From: Epiperipatus broadwayi
Lineage: Eukaryota > Onychophora > Udeonychophora > Euonychophora > Peripatidae
NCBI GenBank assembly: GCA_028023455.1
Contig: JAQFVV010000356.1
Location: forward strand, 747,893 to 811,892
Direction of reading: 5' to 3'
DNA: 64,000 nucleotides
Numbering within the stretch: position 1 is the stretch's first letter; each line of letters starts with the position of its first letter. The notes under the pieces are model-generated. The model had not been told where the DNA came from. It saw only the letters and a program-made list of their open reading frames with translations, and did not search any database. This document shows positions 25,211 to 39,930 of the stretch, in pieces. The translations under genes and the position numbers were made by a program.

Positions 25211-26610
25211 GCACATTCCAATTTAGCCTGTGACTAAATTGCAATAGTATGCATAAAATAACAAAACAATCATCATAACATTTTCTTGTATAGGAAGGGA
25301 AAGCTGTATGGCACCTGAATTCAAACCCTGCATGACTAATTCCAAAAAGATCTGAAAAATATCTCTTTATTCAACTCATTTTATTAATCAAAGAAAGACA
25401 ACCTATATTTTAAATATCTATTAGAATTTTAAAGTACATATAAATAGTTGTCTGTAGATCCAAACTATTCAATTAATTATTTTTCTGATTTTGATTATTA
25501 ACCTTCTTTAAAATTAATTTATACTTAATAGATTCTAATATTCTTTTTTTAATAATACTTTAATTCTAATAGTCTTACTAATTTATTTTCTGAATTTTGA
25601 GTTATAATTTTTTGAATCATTCATATTATTTTTTGATAGGCAAGTTTTATATATTTGAATATCTAAGTGTGTGCCTGTATTTTACAGACATAGACCTAGA
25701 GACATTTATAGACGTATTTTTAAAAAAAGTTGTGTTTAAGTAATATAATTTCTTTATAAAAAGTTATATTGTTTAAAGACAGTTATATATTATTTAGGAT
25801 CAATTTGTTTTATTTTTTATTGAAAGAGTTAGAGTTTCACTTAACCTTTCACAAAAATGTCCAGCTGACATTCAAAGGTTAATAAGAGAGAATATGAAGG
25901 TCAAATTTCAGACTTGAGAAAAAAGGGGTTGCTGATAAAAGCCAGACCAGTTTGGATTTCTTATCAATAATAAATTTAGAAGAAAATCATCAATTTTGAA
26001 AAGATTTTGATCAGATGGTTTAATTAATGGAAACCATGTGTTTTTAGCAGCAAAAATATGTGAAATCATGAGACACACTAACTTGTATAAAAAACTGACA
26101 ATAAGTCTGTTAGAAAAGAGAGAAAAACTAGATTGCTTTTGAGAAATCAGATTGTTTTAAAGGCTTCTACATCAGCATGGTGAGGTAGAGATATTTTGTT
26201 GAGTGCCCCATTGGGCATCCAGAAACCTATGCACATCAGAAGTTTAAATCTAGAGTGTATAAAACATCTTATCACTGATTGCTAAATAAGAAAGAAGAAA
26301 CTTATTGCTTACCTGTGCTGGTAAATCTAAATGCTGCTATAGAGAAAATGATGAAATTTGTGAACCCATGCTATTTCATTTATGCTATTTGCTGAATTTA
26401 AACCAAAGCAAAATTCTAAAATATATGGAAAGGGAACATCAATCTGTCTATTAAAATTAATTATACTTAGAAGAAATGAAGAAATCATTCTACTGTCAAA
26501 TGTTCCCTATGGAAGCAAGTTATTTCACCATCATCATCACAGTAAACAGAATGGCAAGACTAAGCCAGAATAAAACTGATCCAATAAACCACTGTAATTG
26601 GTAAATATAT
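20574..26610. other. Long AT-rich non-coding stretch
   Basis: No supported gene. It starts TATAACCTACAC after a TA tract, which could be a degraded TGTAACC element end, but no partner end is certain. 25113-25208 is a long (AT)n tract. 25850-26590 is slightly less AT-rich; a 63-codon frame at 26382-26573 has no recognised relatives and is probably chance. Confidence 0.35.
25113..25208. repeat. (AT)n microsatellite
   Basis: About 96 bp of alternating A and T with two short interruptions (GTATATAT and GTGATAT), flanked symmetrically by CACA and TGTG, so the whole is nearly palindromic. Confidence 0.95.
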
Positions 26611-29600
26611 TGTACCGGGTCGACACCCCTGTAGTGGTCTTGCATGGTTAGACTCTCATAGGCACCGAGCATGAAATGACGTATGCTACAGAATGGGACA
26701 TCGATAATAATTCTCTAAAATATTTTTGATTAAATATGAGTAAATACCTCAAAGAAATTATTAGAGGAAGTAGATTGAACCTAAAATTAGGCCCATCCAG
26801 ACCTTCCTTGTTAAATTGTTTCATTAGCCGATTAATTATACGTTGACTAGTTAAAGTGTTCTTACACACCTTTAAGAGTACTGAATACTTCCTTCGGTCT
26901 CTAGTGCCACTCCCGTTCAAGATTATACTTATTCCTTTTCTTTCCCGAGAGAGTGTGTAAAATGTGACTAGTCATTAATGAATATGAATATTTCGAGACG
27001 TTCGGACTAAAATTAAAGAAACAATCCAACTCCCCGGTAAGTTATCCCTATCTAGCTCACTTTATATTCTATAAATCTCAGGTTAACTACGTGGATTGGC
27101 ATTTTGATAAAAAAGAAAAACTATATATCTATCTGTACTAATAACTTAATAATTATTTTAAAGCTAAGTCAAAAACTTATAAACGATTTTAATTACAAAA
27201 GTGAATATTTATTATCCCCAGATTATTATATTTATCCTCCACTAATGCATACATATAGGTCCAATATATATAAAAAAATATTTAAATTATATTTACCCTC
27301 CACCGATGCATATACATATGACCCCAAGATATATATTCTAACCTAATAAAAGATGACGTTACTATCTATCAAAATAATAAGAACGTCCTCTATTAAAGCG
27401 CACTCGGACGCTTCCGTATATGACGGGAAACCAAACCCTCTATTATCTAATATGACATTTTATAGCTCTTTGTTAGGTTAGTTATATAATTCGGCTACGG
27501 AGATATGCGGCTCAGACAGAGATAGAATAAAAAAAATAATTATCATTAATAAAATAGATTTAATAAAACACTTTAGAATAAACTAACATTCTCTCTCTAT
27601 CTAAAACACATTCTCTGAGCTATAAGTACTTGCACTGATCGACAATGATGATGATGATTTTATTTCATTGTTAATATTACTGACCAAATACAACATTCAG
27701 CAATTTGCCAATATGATCTCAATATTTATTATTATACAATTTAAAGTTTCCATCTCTTTAGCCATGCCACACTTGTAATATTAATCATACTGAATCAATT
27801 CTCTCTTTAAGAGCACTTATAATACTGACACTAATCTCAGGGTTCTCTGTTATATTTACTAAAATTGCTCGGCAGTATTGTGTTGTCCAATAGAACTGAC
27901 ACTCCGGTTGGCTATAGAAAACATTTAACTTATTTAAATTCCAGGTGTCTTCATCCACATATCAACTACTATAATATTTAACGAGATGATGACCCTATTC
28001 AATGACAACGCATAATTTTGAATAATACTGCCAATTTATAATCCAGAATCTCAGTTGGAATGATGAAAAGACAAGGGTGCTTTTGTGTCCTTCCATCACC
28101 CATGACAACACAATAATTCACTAAGATTTAATACTTATACACTTCACTTAAATGTGTATGGAACAATATGCAATCAAATATATTAGTTTGGGAATAAGGT
28201 GATTTTACACACACATGAAATAAAATGTTTTGGTCTGAAGTTTCAATTCCATAAATAATTCTTATTAAATTAAAATATAATGAAATATTCTGATCTGCAA
28301 TATAATTGTCTATCTAGTGTATTGAATTTGAGATTTTATAAATAACTTTGGACTCAAGAAAGTATTGCAAGTATTATGCAGATACATTTTTATTAAGCAC
28401 ACAAGAAAACTGACTCAAAACAGCTTTTAATAAGACTATATTTATTATTAAATATCAACAATATTCCAATTTATTCTTACAATTTAACAAAAACAATCCC
28501 TTAGGATTAACATAATAAACAAAAATTTACACTTTAGTTGATCCCATATGGATAAAACAAAATAATAACTAATAATAATTAGTCTATGCTTTTAGACTTA
28601 GATTCGAACTACTTCTTCATCTTTGTTATACATTGACTCAGATTAATTATAACAATTTAAATATTATTGTCGATACACTAACTTATCAGTTGAGTGTATC
28701 TTATATGAACGGCTGCTTAACTTTATTCTGACTATTTGTTTTAAAATAAAAATAATTGGATTCTAGGCAATGCGTACAAACGATTATTATCATCGTATCT
28801 TTAACTAAATGACAGTTTTTATTTAGGTAACTTATTATAATTTATGGGTTATTTATCAGAAGTTACACTTATTATTTTAATGTTTACCTGAATAACAACT
28901 GAAGTTGTTATACACACTGTTCTTCTCCGTATAAGTTATATTGTGAGTGCTACTTAATGATTAACTTGAATTAAACTTAGTATTTGAACCCTCCTTTGGC
29001 AAATAAAAATTTATAAATCACGCAAATTTAAACTTATTCTCTCCATTGACTTATGTGTGGATTACCCGCACTATTCCGACGCACAATCCAGACATTGATC
29101 ATATATACTAGCACTCTATTTTTATTAAATGGATCGTAAGGAATTTACCTCCAGTATACCCATTATCTTGCTATAACTTTTTAAATAAAACACAATATTC
29201 TACACCTTCCGTGGTGGAATTATCTCTATTTTCTCATGAGGAAAAGGGAATAATACCGTAGATACGAAGAGTTAACAACTATATTAAAATAGTTTAAAGG
29301 GTCCTTGCCTCTTACCTGGGCCTAATAGGAACACACACCAATATAATCCTCTCATGGGATTTTACCGAATGAAATAAACTAAATACGGTATAAATGGCTG
29401 ATCGTCCTGGCTCTGGGAAGCGATCGCTTCGGTTATAACCATACCCGAATTCTAGATTTATTTATTCCCCTCATGAAAAATAAAGCTTTTGGGGAGATTA
29501 TTTTCCATCCCTCAAAATAAATACATACAATTATTACTAATGTGAATATTAATCATATACTGATGCTATTCAGGGCAAGACAAGCAAATACACTAATTAC

Positions 29601-31866
29601 ACAAAATTTATTTTCCGGGGTATACTTAAATCAACGTCTGTAATCAATGGATAATACAAAATAAACATAATAATTTTCACCTTTGCCAAAGAAACATTCA
29701 ACAAGTAATTGGTTATATAGTATTTTGAACTAAATTAAGTGAATGCGTTAATAAAAAATACTTGGGAATAAATTCCGCAATTAACATAGTATAAATTTGT
29801 TTTAAACTTTAAATAAATAAGATTCTGTATAGCACTTCTCTTTAATTACTTCTGATAATTTTAACTAGATATTTTATCTATTAAGTAATTAAACTTTTCC
29901 ACTTTTACGCATTTAACATATAAATTTATACCCATAATTGCCTATCATAAGTAAACACATTTTATAAAAATATTTTCCATGTCAAATATAAATTTAACCT
30001 AGTATAATTAAAAGAAAACGTACCTTTATGATTACAAGGTCATTTAAATACTACTTGAATATACATCTTTTAACCTGTTGATAAAAAAAAATATACATAA
30101 TTTTTCAAATAAAAAATATTACTTAACAAGTGTTTATTATCTTTCTAGAAAAATGTTTTTCCGTTGGGCAATTTATTTAGATGAAGAACTTGATCCTTTC
30201 GTAGTTCACGAAGCAAAAATTTAAAACAAGAAACACATTTTATTATATCATTTCGATAAAGGTTGCTTCCATTCTGGCGCATTTAATAATTAAGCAAAGA
30301 AAACATAATAGCGTTGGATATTAATTCTTCTGGAATTAACTTATATAATTTTGGGATCCAAGAAAGACAATACATAACTTAACATGACGAATATTGGATG
30401 ATTGACGATCACATGTAGAATTATTTTCTTTTTAATATTGGCGATACGTATCATTTTTATTTAGCTAGCTGGCTTAAGAATAAAACTAATGCGCGACTTT
30501 TATGAAATATTATTATTATAAGGCTGCAGCTGACTTACGTAGATAGAATTTTAAGGACTCTAGTTGAGGTATAATATAACATATTATATTATAAAGTTAT
30601 AATTAAGTCACTTATATTAGTAATTTTTATTCCTACTCTAGGAATTATAAGTCTTCTTTAATAATGAATTTCCGTAATATGCACGCATACAAAATTTTCA
30701 ATACTTGCCTTGAGAAAATTTATATTTTCCTTTTTTAAAATTATGCAGGTGCATAAGTAAATATCCTGTATCATTCATATTATTTCTAGATAATTTTCAT
30801 TGAATAAATTATATTTTAATGTGAGGAGCTTTCATTATTTTTAAATGCAGACAATGTCAGTTTAAAAGAGCGCGAAATTTTATAGTTAACTTTCCTTAGC
30901 TTTTATAATATGTCTTTTAAATTATAAATTTTTCTTTTATACCAAGAAAAAATTATCAAATAAGGTAAAGTTAATAAATAGTTGTTTATTTGCTGGAAAT
31001 TATTTATATTCTTAATTTTCAACATAATGATATTTTCCGTGATTGCTGTAGTCAATACGGTCATTTTGAACTCTAGTACACGATAGTATAATCTTTTAGT
31101 ATAAAAACTTTATAATAGGTCGATGGACATAGAAAAGCAGAATATCCTATCAATTGAGATTAGCCAAACATGATATTATCAAACATTTAATGGACTGATA
31201 TTTATTTCTGCAATAAAAAATATAAAAAATTTTGTTACCGAATTTCAGTACTCACTCCTTCTTGAAGACTAAATAGCAGACTAAAACTTTTTCTCCAGTT
31301 TTTGGCGGTCTTGTTTTATTTTAGCGACCTCTTACAGAGAAAAATTCATTTAATTATACATAAACAAAAGAAAGGGAAAAAAAAAACTTATTACAGTTAT
31401 ATATTTCTGTATGATTTAAATAGATTACAAGGTAATTTGACAAATACTGAAAAATAATAAATACACTTAATTAACAAGATTTATTTGTGTTGTATATTTC
31501 TGTATACACTATTATCTAAATAATAAAAAAAAAATTACCAGAAGCTATTGTATTATGATAAGATACTCATCTATCCCCCCCTGTCCATCTAAATCAATTA
31601 CTGTTTATAATTTGTGCTTTTATACTATATTAAATTGCTCTTATGGTTAATATTTTTAATTAATTATTTTTGCTCTTTTCAAAATGACATTAAATTACTA
31701 AATTTATTAGTTATTGGCTTAAAACATGTTAAAGTGAGTAATAGCCTATTTTATTAATCACTTAATATTATTACTATTTTAATTTTTTATTTTCTAGAAA
31801 AAGATAGCATTGTTTTCCTGTGGAACCGATGCTAAATAGACCAAGTGTCAATAACACTAGGTTACA
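26611..31866. mobile_element. Candidate TG...CA element, non-coding (boundaries tentative)
   Basis: Begins TGTACCGGGTCG after ATAT and could end at CTAGGTTACA before ATAT. The terminal match is only TGTA-ACC versus TGTACC. It is non-coding throughout; the minus frame 26920-26648 is unrecognised. Another pairing of these ends with the starts at 18192 or 20574 is possible. Treat it as an unresolved AT-rich region that is probably transposon-derived. Confidence 0.25.
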
Positions 31867-32079
31867 ATATATATAAAGAAAAAACACAATATCTAAAAGA
31901 TTATACAATGGGTGTGCCCTATATTCCTTCCCACTTTAGAGTAATAAATCCATATAACAAGGTATGCAGTAATAATATAAATATATCATAAAAAAAAAAT
32001 TTACAAAGAACATAAATGAGAGAGAAAAAAAAATCTATAATAGAATATAAAATATATAAATATATATATATATAACCAA
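31867..32079. other. AT-rich spacer
   Basis: Nothing recognised apart from short TA runs. Confidence 0.4.
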
Positions 32080-32256
32080 CTATACATGCTCCTCTGAACT
32101 TGTTCTTGTATTCAATTCGAACTTCCTGGGCCACACGGCTACTTCATAGGGCAGATAAGGCTTCCATTCACCGACATACTTTGAGTCTTTCTTGTCATCA
32201 GGGTCTGCTATTTCTTCTAAGGCATCTTCGGACTTGATAGCCAAACAGGTGGTGTA
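32080..32256 (-). CDS. Exon-like open frame, unknown protein fragment
   Basis: A 58-codon minus-strand frame between two stops with no ATG start of its own. Its composition is unlike the surroundings: KSEDALEEIADPDDKKDSKY, then EWKPYLPYEVAVWPRKFEL, then a short tail to the stop at 32080. The local G+C content is clearly higher than the background. It could be a terminal exon of a host gene, an exon remnant or a transposon gene fragment. The EWKP and DPDDKK words recall calreticulin-type repeats only superficially; I do not assign a family. An overlapping minus frame (32134-31919) in another phase is less protein-like. Confidence 0.35.
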   Translation of the reverse strand, partial: YTTCLAIKSEDALEEIADPDDKKDSKYVGEWKPYLPYEVAVWPRKFELNTRTSSEEHV

Positions 32257-34038
32257 CTACGGCTGAAAGTCTACTCCATGGTAGGATAATAACCTGGAAC
32301 GTATAATCGAGCCATCTTTCAACTTATCGGATCTGTAAGTATACTTCTCCCGTATATATATATATATTGCACACGGATGATTAGAACAAGTAGATCCTAA
32401 ATAAATTGCAGTTCTCCAACTATGATTCGTCTTTCGTTTTTTTTTTTTTTCTATTTAAACGTATTGAGAATCCATGTTGTTGATCATTTTCCAAACTCCA
32501 CTTAACGATCCTTGCTAAATGCTAATTTTTCAAATTCTTTTTCTGGGAAATAACCAAGTGATTATAATTTTAACAGACACAGTTCATTTTCTCCTTTCTC
32601 TCCATCGGATTGTTTTTCACAAATCTCTATACTGTTGCATTTTTTAGACTAGCGGGAGACAAGATTTAACTTTCTAAATCTTTGCCATTGGAATGCTTTT
32701 GCAAGCTAGCATTAACTTGTCCACACTCTTTAGCAGGCTAATCTCCCTTGGTCCGCACACTTTAGCAAGCTAGTACTCGACTGACTCAAAGCCCCCAGTA
32801 AGCAGCACATATAGCCCAAACAGTCCAATTGTCATACCCCCTCTACGAGCTATTGCATCAGCTAATAATAAATTTAATTATACCTTTCTACATTCTTTTA
32901 CCTTTTTATTTATTAAAGTACACTTTTGCAAGCTTCCATATTGAGTACTTGACACCCATTGTGCTTACATTCCTTTCTCAGATAAAATCTATTTTATCTT
33001 TATTCACGATCAACCGAAAATTCTTTTATACAAAGCATTTTCTTCGGTTGAAAGTAGATTGTAATTAGCAAAAAGGTTTTTTTCCTTTACAAATTTAATT
33101 AATTAATTTCAAACCCTCTCATTCTAACAATTAGAAAAGATAAATTCCAATAAATGCAAAAACTTTTTAGCTATTTAGAATTTTCTTTTCTTTTTTTAGG
33201 AAAATAATAAAAAATAAAAATACATTTCTATATATGTGTGTTCGAACATTTATAAGTAGTAAAATACAACAAAAAAAAAAACTGTTCTACACATAAACAA
33301 ATATTGCAACTTATTTTCCCTTTTTTTTTTTTTTTTTTTAGACAGGTTTGCTAGTCGAATAACTTATTAAAACATATATACACTGCATACACTTGTACTG
33401 TGGGTATAATAAGAATATAATATAGCCCAAACCCATTTATTTATGTACTATATCCATACCTCCCACTTCCCCTCTGAATTATAATTTAATAAATCATATT
33501 AAAATTATAATTTTCATGTGATACATGTAAGCTGTGCTGAAACTTCAGCAAACAGCCATTTTGTGCATGGCCGTTATACATGGACTGGCACAATATGCAT
33601 GTTACATATTGGTATGTGGCTGCTGTCAAATTTTAAACCATCAACAAGATGACTTTAAAATCATTGGACTCTTTGAAACTGTCTGTGCCTCAATGTAAAA
33701 AAATTGGTAATATGAATTTCAATTATATTTTTTTTATCAGTGACTATTAACAAATCTTTTAATAATAAATTTGTTTATCACTCTTTAAAATCTTTGAATC
33801 TTAAAATAAAAATCAATTATAGAATGTTTTCAGTAATAATAGCTATTACATTATTGATCAATTATGTATTCTTAAAGTATTACATGTAACCATTTATGTA
33901 TTTTATTTTTATAAAGTGTATTTATTGTGTATTAATTCAAAATTATGAAATATGTTGTTTATATTGTATGTAAAAAGGGGTGTTAATAGTTTTTTATTTA
34001 TAATGGGAATTAACATATATATATATATATATATATAT
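32257..34038. other. Non-coding stretch
   Basis: No supported gene. 34018-34038 is a TA tract just before the candidate element at 34039. Confidence 0.4.
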
Positions 34039-37000
34039 TGTACCAGATTGATCGCTGAGTCTTACTTACACTGTAAATGTTTTGGCTGGTTTCAAACTTC
34101 TTCATAATACATTTATAATCTTATTTAATTATAAATGTTGCATGAACGAACCAGCACGTACAAGCAAAATGGGAAATATTATTGATAGCTTTAACTATCA
34201 ACAATACCCATGATCAGATTGTGGCCCACCTTGGCTTCTAGATTCAAACCCCTACTATCCAAACACTTTATTTGTTTCAGAGTAAACCCAGGCAGCAGCT
34301 AGTCAATGACTAACATATTAGGACAGTAGGCTCATAATCCAGCACTCAAAACAATCCCTAAAACTAACCCAGTCTAACTTTAATCAATAATAAAATATAG
34401 TTTAATTAGTGGGGATAGAATTGATAAAAGATTGGTAAAAGAATTGGTACAAAGAACTGACTGACAAAATGAGGCTTAAATTTAAAGGCAATTTATTAAC
34501 ATTAATTATACTAAATATAAATACTTTTATAAATTTTTACTAAAATAATATTGGTATTTTTAATCATGCATACATCTTATGAGAAAGCATAAATAATATT
34601 TGACGTTTATAAATCATATAGCATTCACAAACATGCACATCAATAGTTCATTTTATGCATGTTTTTAGAGTTCAAATTACTTATCTCTGGAGGCTTTACG
34701 TTAATGCGATGGCTACTATATATTTATGAGAATAAGAAAATGTTTTACCTAGGATTTTTGGAACATGGATATTCCTTGTTGTTAGTTGCTTCTAATGAAG
34801 TATATCTAACCGGTTAGATTTGAAGTTTCTTGAAATTTGATGCTAATCTGTTGGTATTATTCTTGGAGACAGTTAGATATTGATGGAGATTTCCAAGCTG
34901 TTATGCAGACATTATTTCACAGGCAGGTTTCACTGTTTCACTGGACTAGGGCTAAAGTAAGATCGTATATTCCCAAAAGCTGCTCAGCACTGCATTTTGG
35001 TTTCTGGATACATAATAAACTGAACTATTATCTGAATTGAAACAATTGTCCTCACTGAATGATTGTCCTTACTGAAAGATCAATAAAAAATTGGCTCTTT
35101 ATACCTATGACATATTGTCCTTTCAATATCCTCCAGCAATATCTGTTGTCGAAATTCCTTTAGTAACTAATCCTTTGACAACGTAGTAGTAGTCATCACA
35201 AATGTGTTGTTTTTATATCTTTAATTAGTAGCCACCACTGTGTTTTTTAATGATAACTTCCATTTATTTTTTTAATATTTAATACTGTACCAGTCGAAAA
35301 ACACACATCGATCCAACAAACTCCTGAATACAGATAAAGTACCTCAAGTCCAACCATGTACAAGATAGATAAATGAGGTACATTGTGAATTCTACCCTAT
35401 TTACCTATATCCCCAGGTCAAAGATCTAATCAATAGCCTTTCTCGATGATATGATTGAATTCCCTTATTTTCACTGTGCCAGCAGCTGGGTCTTAAAGCA
35501 TGAGATTCGATTTTATTATATTTAAATGAGAACTTGGGTGATTGGTTGATAGGTATGTTTAAAAATCAAAATTTATTTAAAATAAAAGTAAATAAAATGA
35601 TTCAAGAACTCTAGAAGTTTGTTTTAGTTATATATATAATTAAAATCATTGGACATTCTACATTAGTTATTTTACATTAGTTTAAACTCAAGCTCAAAAA
35701 AAAACAAAAAAAATACAATTTTTAAATTAACTTCATAATTATACGAGTTCCTGATGACTTTATTTTTATTAGCGGTCAGCATTGACATTATTGGGTTTAT
35801 ACATTTTATTTTGTTAAATTTATACATCTTTAATTTTGTTTACATTTATTCTCCTTTTTTTTAATAGCAAAAATTATTTCATAATTAAAATGACCACGGA
35901 TTTCAAAATTCCCCATGCACATTTATTACAAGCTTATAATATAGTGATAGGTTTAAACATCTGCCTAATGCACATATATAAGAATGACTTAAAAAAAAAA
36001 ACATTTCTATTGAAAAAGATATTAATTAAATAAACGATTATAAGACTAATTTGACGTCTTACTCCACTAACAGATAGAAAAATTGATTTCATTTCTCTTT
36101 ATAAAATTAATAATTTGGATTGCCAATAACTAATGTTTTATGACATTAATGGACCTTGCTGGCATAGCTTATAAATAACTTTAAAACTGTAAGCGATTAT
36201 AATAAACAAAAAATATATCAGTCAATTATCAAAGCAAACAAGTCACTTTAGTTGGACTTACAACTAAAATCAAACCTATAAGTATTATATAATGTGAATT
36301 AGCCAAAACCAAACAATTTTAACTAATTATGCAAATGAACAAAAGAGTCGATTAATCAGGTTGAAGATCCTTTCAGTAGAATCATTTCCCTATGACTTAC
36401 GTATTAGATAGGCAAAATAAAAGCAAAACAATGTCAGGTTAATAAATATACGAATGCAAAGGAGAGAAAAAATGTAAGTAAGAAAATATGAGCCGGATTC
36501 GGACACTCGTATGCCTTTTCCAACGAAGAATAGAAAGGGAAATCAATATGTCCACATGTCATGATCATATATCGATAGGAGACAGGATTTACAGAGAGCC
36601 CTCATATTCGCCTCTACGAATTCCGCTGACAAACCAACTCTATCTCAAAACCGCTGTCCGATTCACAGGCTTATGCGAAAAACGGAAGCTAACTCCAAAT
36701 CACCAAATCACTGATCATTTTAGGTCTGTTCATGAGACTCCAAGCATTCTTTATTAACCCGAGATATTATAAATTATTAAATAGGAACTGGTTATAATTA
36801 AAATAGCCTTAAAATGATCTAATACTGCATAGAGAACAACCTGCGTAAACAACTACTTTATATAAATATTTAACCTATAAAAAAAACATATATGTAGAAA
36901 TAAGGGAATTTAATTCTTGAAAAAAAATCCCCCCTTCCCTCTTTCCTAACTTAAAAAAATGCATGATAATTGACTGACGCTATCCAGCAGCACTGTTACT

Positions 37001-38663
37001 AGGTCAAAATTTATATATTTTATTCTGTTTTGAATTGCAGAAATATAAAATAATAGAATCCCATTCTGGGAAATCTATAATAAAACTGTTTAAAGAAATT
37101 ACGGCATGTTTATTTTGAAATATATATATTCGACATAACTTCACTTGTGAAATAAAAATAGATCAAAATTATTTTATTTTAAAATTAAATCGTTCTTTCC
37201 CAAACTCCCTCTAATAAAACATAATTTGCTCTCTTAGCAAATTACTCTGAGCCCCCGCGAGTGAAGCTTGTCGAAATACAAAAACAATCAATGCATGAAA
37301 TAATCTTATGCTAACATTAATATAAAACAAATAAATTCATATTCAATTAATTATAGATATTAAAAATTATAGTGAGCTTGAGTTAATGAAAACATAATTT
37401 AAAAGAAAGGGCTAGAAGAGTCAGTTCAAAAAAATTCTTAATAAACATTAACTTTTGACAATTTTTTTTAAGCTTTACGAAACTACATTTTAGATTGTAA
37501 TAATAATTTTAAAATCTTGATGACAGGATTTAAGCTCTTCGGCATTTTACCTGGAGTTCCCCAGTATGAGTTCCCGGGTGAACCTTGATGGCTGGTAGCA
37601 TTTGAAGGCAGGTTCTGGCAGCAACATAACGGAAGATTTCAGGTCTCAGGAAAGAAAGGGCAGCGATTTACCCTTTTTACTCCTCGATCATCATAGCATG
37701 CTTTCTACAACTCTCTGTCTGTTATCTCTCTGGTCACTCTTTGTCTGGTCTCTGGTCACTCTCTGTCTATTACTTCCTGCTTCCTCAGGTGATCTTTTAG
37801 AAAACAATAGCAATTGTTTTTATTTTAATTTTAGAAAGTTTGTACCTCAATAAGGATTAATATATTTCAATCTAATTTTATATTAGTTTTTAATTTAGAT
37901 AACAATGTAGAATCTCTACTAATTAATGAATAGAGATTCCACAGTGAATGGATTTTGGTAATTTATCTATGCTTTTAATTTAAACATTTATTTTAAACTT
38001 CTTATCGAGGTACAAATCTTTTCAAAAAGGCCATCTTGGATTCTTATACTGAAAAAAATAAAACATTTTAAACATATATATCTAAACTATATAAAAAAAT
38101 TCAAAGTTAATTATTTGAATTTTTTTTTTTATAATAAATAGAATAACAGTGTGTTAGTATAATTATACGATCCAAAATAAATTTTAGGATTGATTCAGGA
38201 TGGTTACAAAATGTTAAAATATTTTTTTAGAATAATAAAAAAAAGCAAATGTTAGTAAATAAATAATTAGGTGGGTCAAACCGTGAAACGGCAAATCTGA
38301 ATCAGATTTGCCATTTCAATACGCATACATTTATTTTTATTTACAATTGCACATATACACACATTTATTCTAATAAACTCGAATGAAAAGAGATTTATAT
38401 TTTAACTTATAATAAATAAAAATCTTTAACTTCTATTAAACTTTTAGTTTTTTCTACAGGAAAACTCCCCCTCCTCCCTTCTTTTAATTAATTAATTGTA
38501 AGTTTTATTTCAAGAACTCTTAAACTTTTAATTATTTATTTTAAAGAATAATAATAAGAAAAAACTCTTTACTTCTTTTATAAACTTTTATGTTTTCTTT
38601 TATGAAAGACTTATTTTAATAATTTTTTAGATAAAATTATGTGACAATTTCAATATTGGTACA
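34039..38663. mobile_element. Candidate TG...CA element with 7-bp inverted ends
   Basis: Starts TGTACCAGATTGA after ATAT and ends ATTGGTACA before ATAT, so the ends are inverted repeats of TGTACCA. At 4.6 kb it has no recognised coding frame. A frame at 36488-36757 and a less AT-rich patch at 37545-37800 are unassigned. The short inverted ends and 4-bp flank suit a large LTR or a Ginger-type non-autonomous transposon. Because the flank is TA-rich, the duplication could be coincidental. Confidence 0.4.
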
Positions 38664-38667
38664 ATAT

Positions 38668-39930
38668 ATATATACACACACCTAGTAATATAATTATGCT
38701 TACATGTATATTTGTTGAGCATGAATGTTAAAAATCAGTAGAAATTTAGCATTAGGAGAGAGGGAATTTTAAAGTAATTAATGACCTAGAGTGGTGGACA
38801 AGAAGATAGGTAATTTAAAGCTGATTTCTTTAAATGCTTATCTCTATGATCTGACTAACCTTTTTTTACTCATTTCTCTTTTTAATATTATGTTTAAATT
38901 TATTAAGATGAAGATATATATGTTATTACAATATGCAAGTATGTGCGTGCATAGTGTTTATTTTTTTAAAATAAAAAAGTGTTTTTAAGATATAAGAATT
39001 TTATTTATCCACTATAGAAATTAATGCATACACATCACACTAGATGATATGAACATTGAGTATGTGCCATTAAAGGAAAGGGGGAAGATCTTTGGTATTA
39101 TGATTATTATTACTTAAATGTAAACAATTTTTCATTATTAATAGTATAAATTTTATATCTGTATTGTTAATGATTAATCAGTAATAAATGTTAATTTATT
39201 TTTACTAAAAGAAGCATATAACTTTCTTAAGAATTATTTAGTGTCTTGTTAATTATGATGATCAATAATCACTGATGAATATCAATCATTAAGTCATAAT
39301 TTAAATATAATATTTTAGGTTAATAATTATAGGTTTATAAAAGATGAAATTTTATGTTGTGAGTTAGCTCTAAAGCTGTGGCTGAAAGTATCATTATCAT
39401 CATCATCATCATCTTATTAATCAACAGTCTTAAATGTGTTTAATGGTCATACAAATAATGTTTTTCACTGTATTTATTTGTTTATTATTAGTGAGCCATC
39501 ATTAAAGATAATGACTACCATTGAAGATCATCAAATATCACTCAAAGTTTAGTGAATTTCCACTGATAAACATATCATGTTTAATATGAGCTAGTCAGAC
39601 TTATGAGAATGTTAAAATGCATTTATGATATTAAAATCTTATATAATAATTTAGTCTGATAACTTTATTTGCACAACTAAAGAATCATAAGGATGTTTTG
39701 TTTTCCTTAATGTTAGTGCAAATGTGATGCGGTTCTAAAATACAAAATCCTACATTTTGTTTTAAATAATGTCCAAAGGGTTCAAACCAGGTACATCTAT
39801 AAGTAGATATATAATCTCATATATTTTTCATATTTTTATTAGTTACAATATATAGAAATTAAAACCAGAACTCAAAAAAAAAAATACATATTAATTATTA
39901 CACTTTTATTACAGTTTTATTTCTCCTGAA
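38668..39930. other. AT-rich non-coding spacer
   Basis: No gene seen. It contains a short (ATC)n run near 39390-39412. Confidence 0.45.

Noticed and set aside
33950-34400. Possible tRNA-like box B (ATTCAAACCCC) suggesting a SINE
   Set aside because: No box A at a suitable distance, no tail and no target duplication could be seen.
36488-36757. 89-codon plus-strand frame of reasonable composition
   Set aside because: No recognisable motif, no neighbours, and it lies inside a candidate non-coding element.
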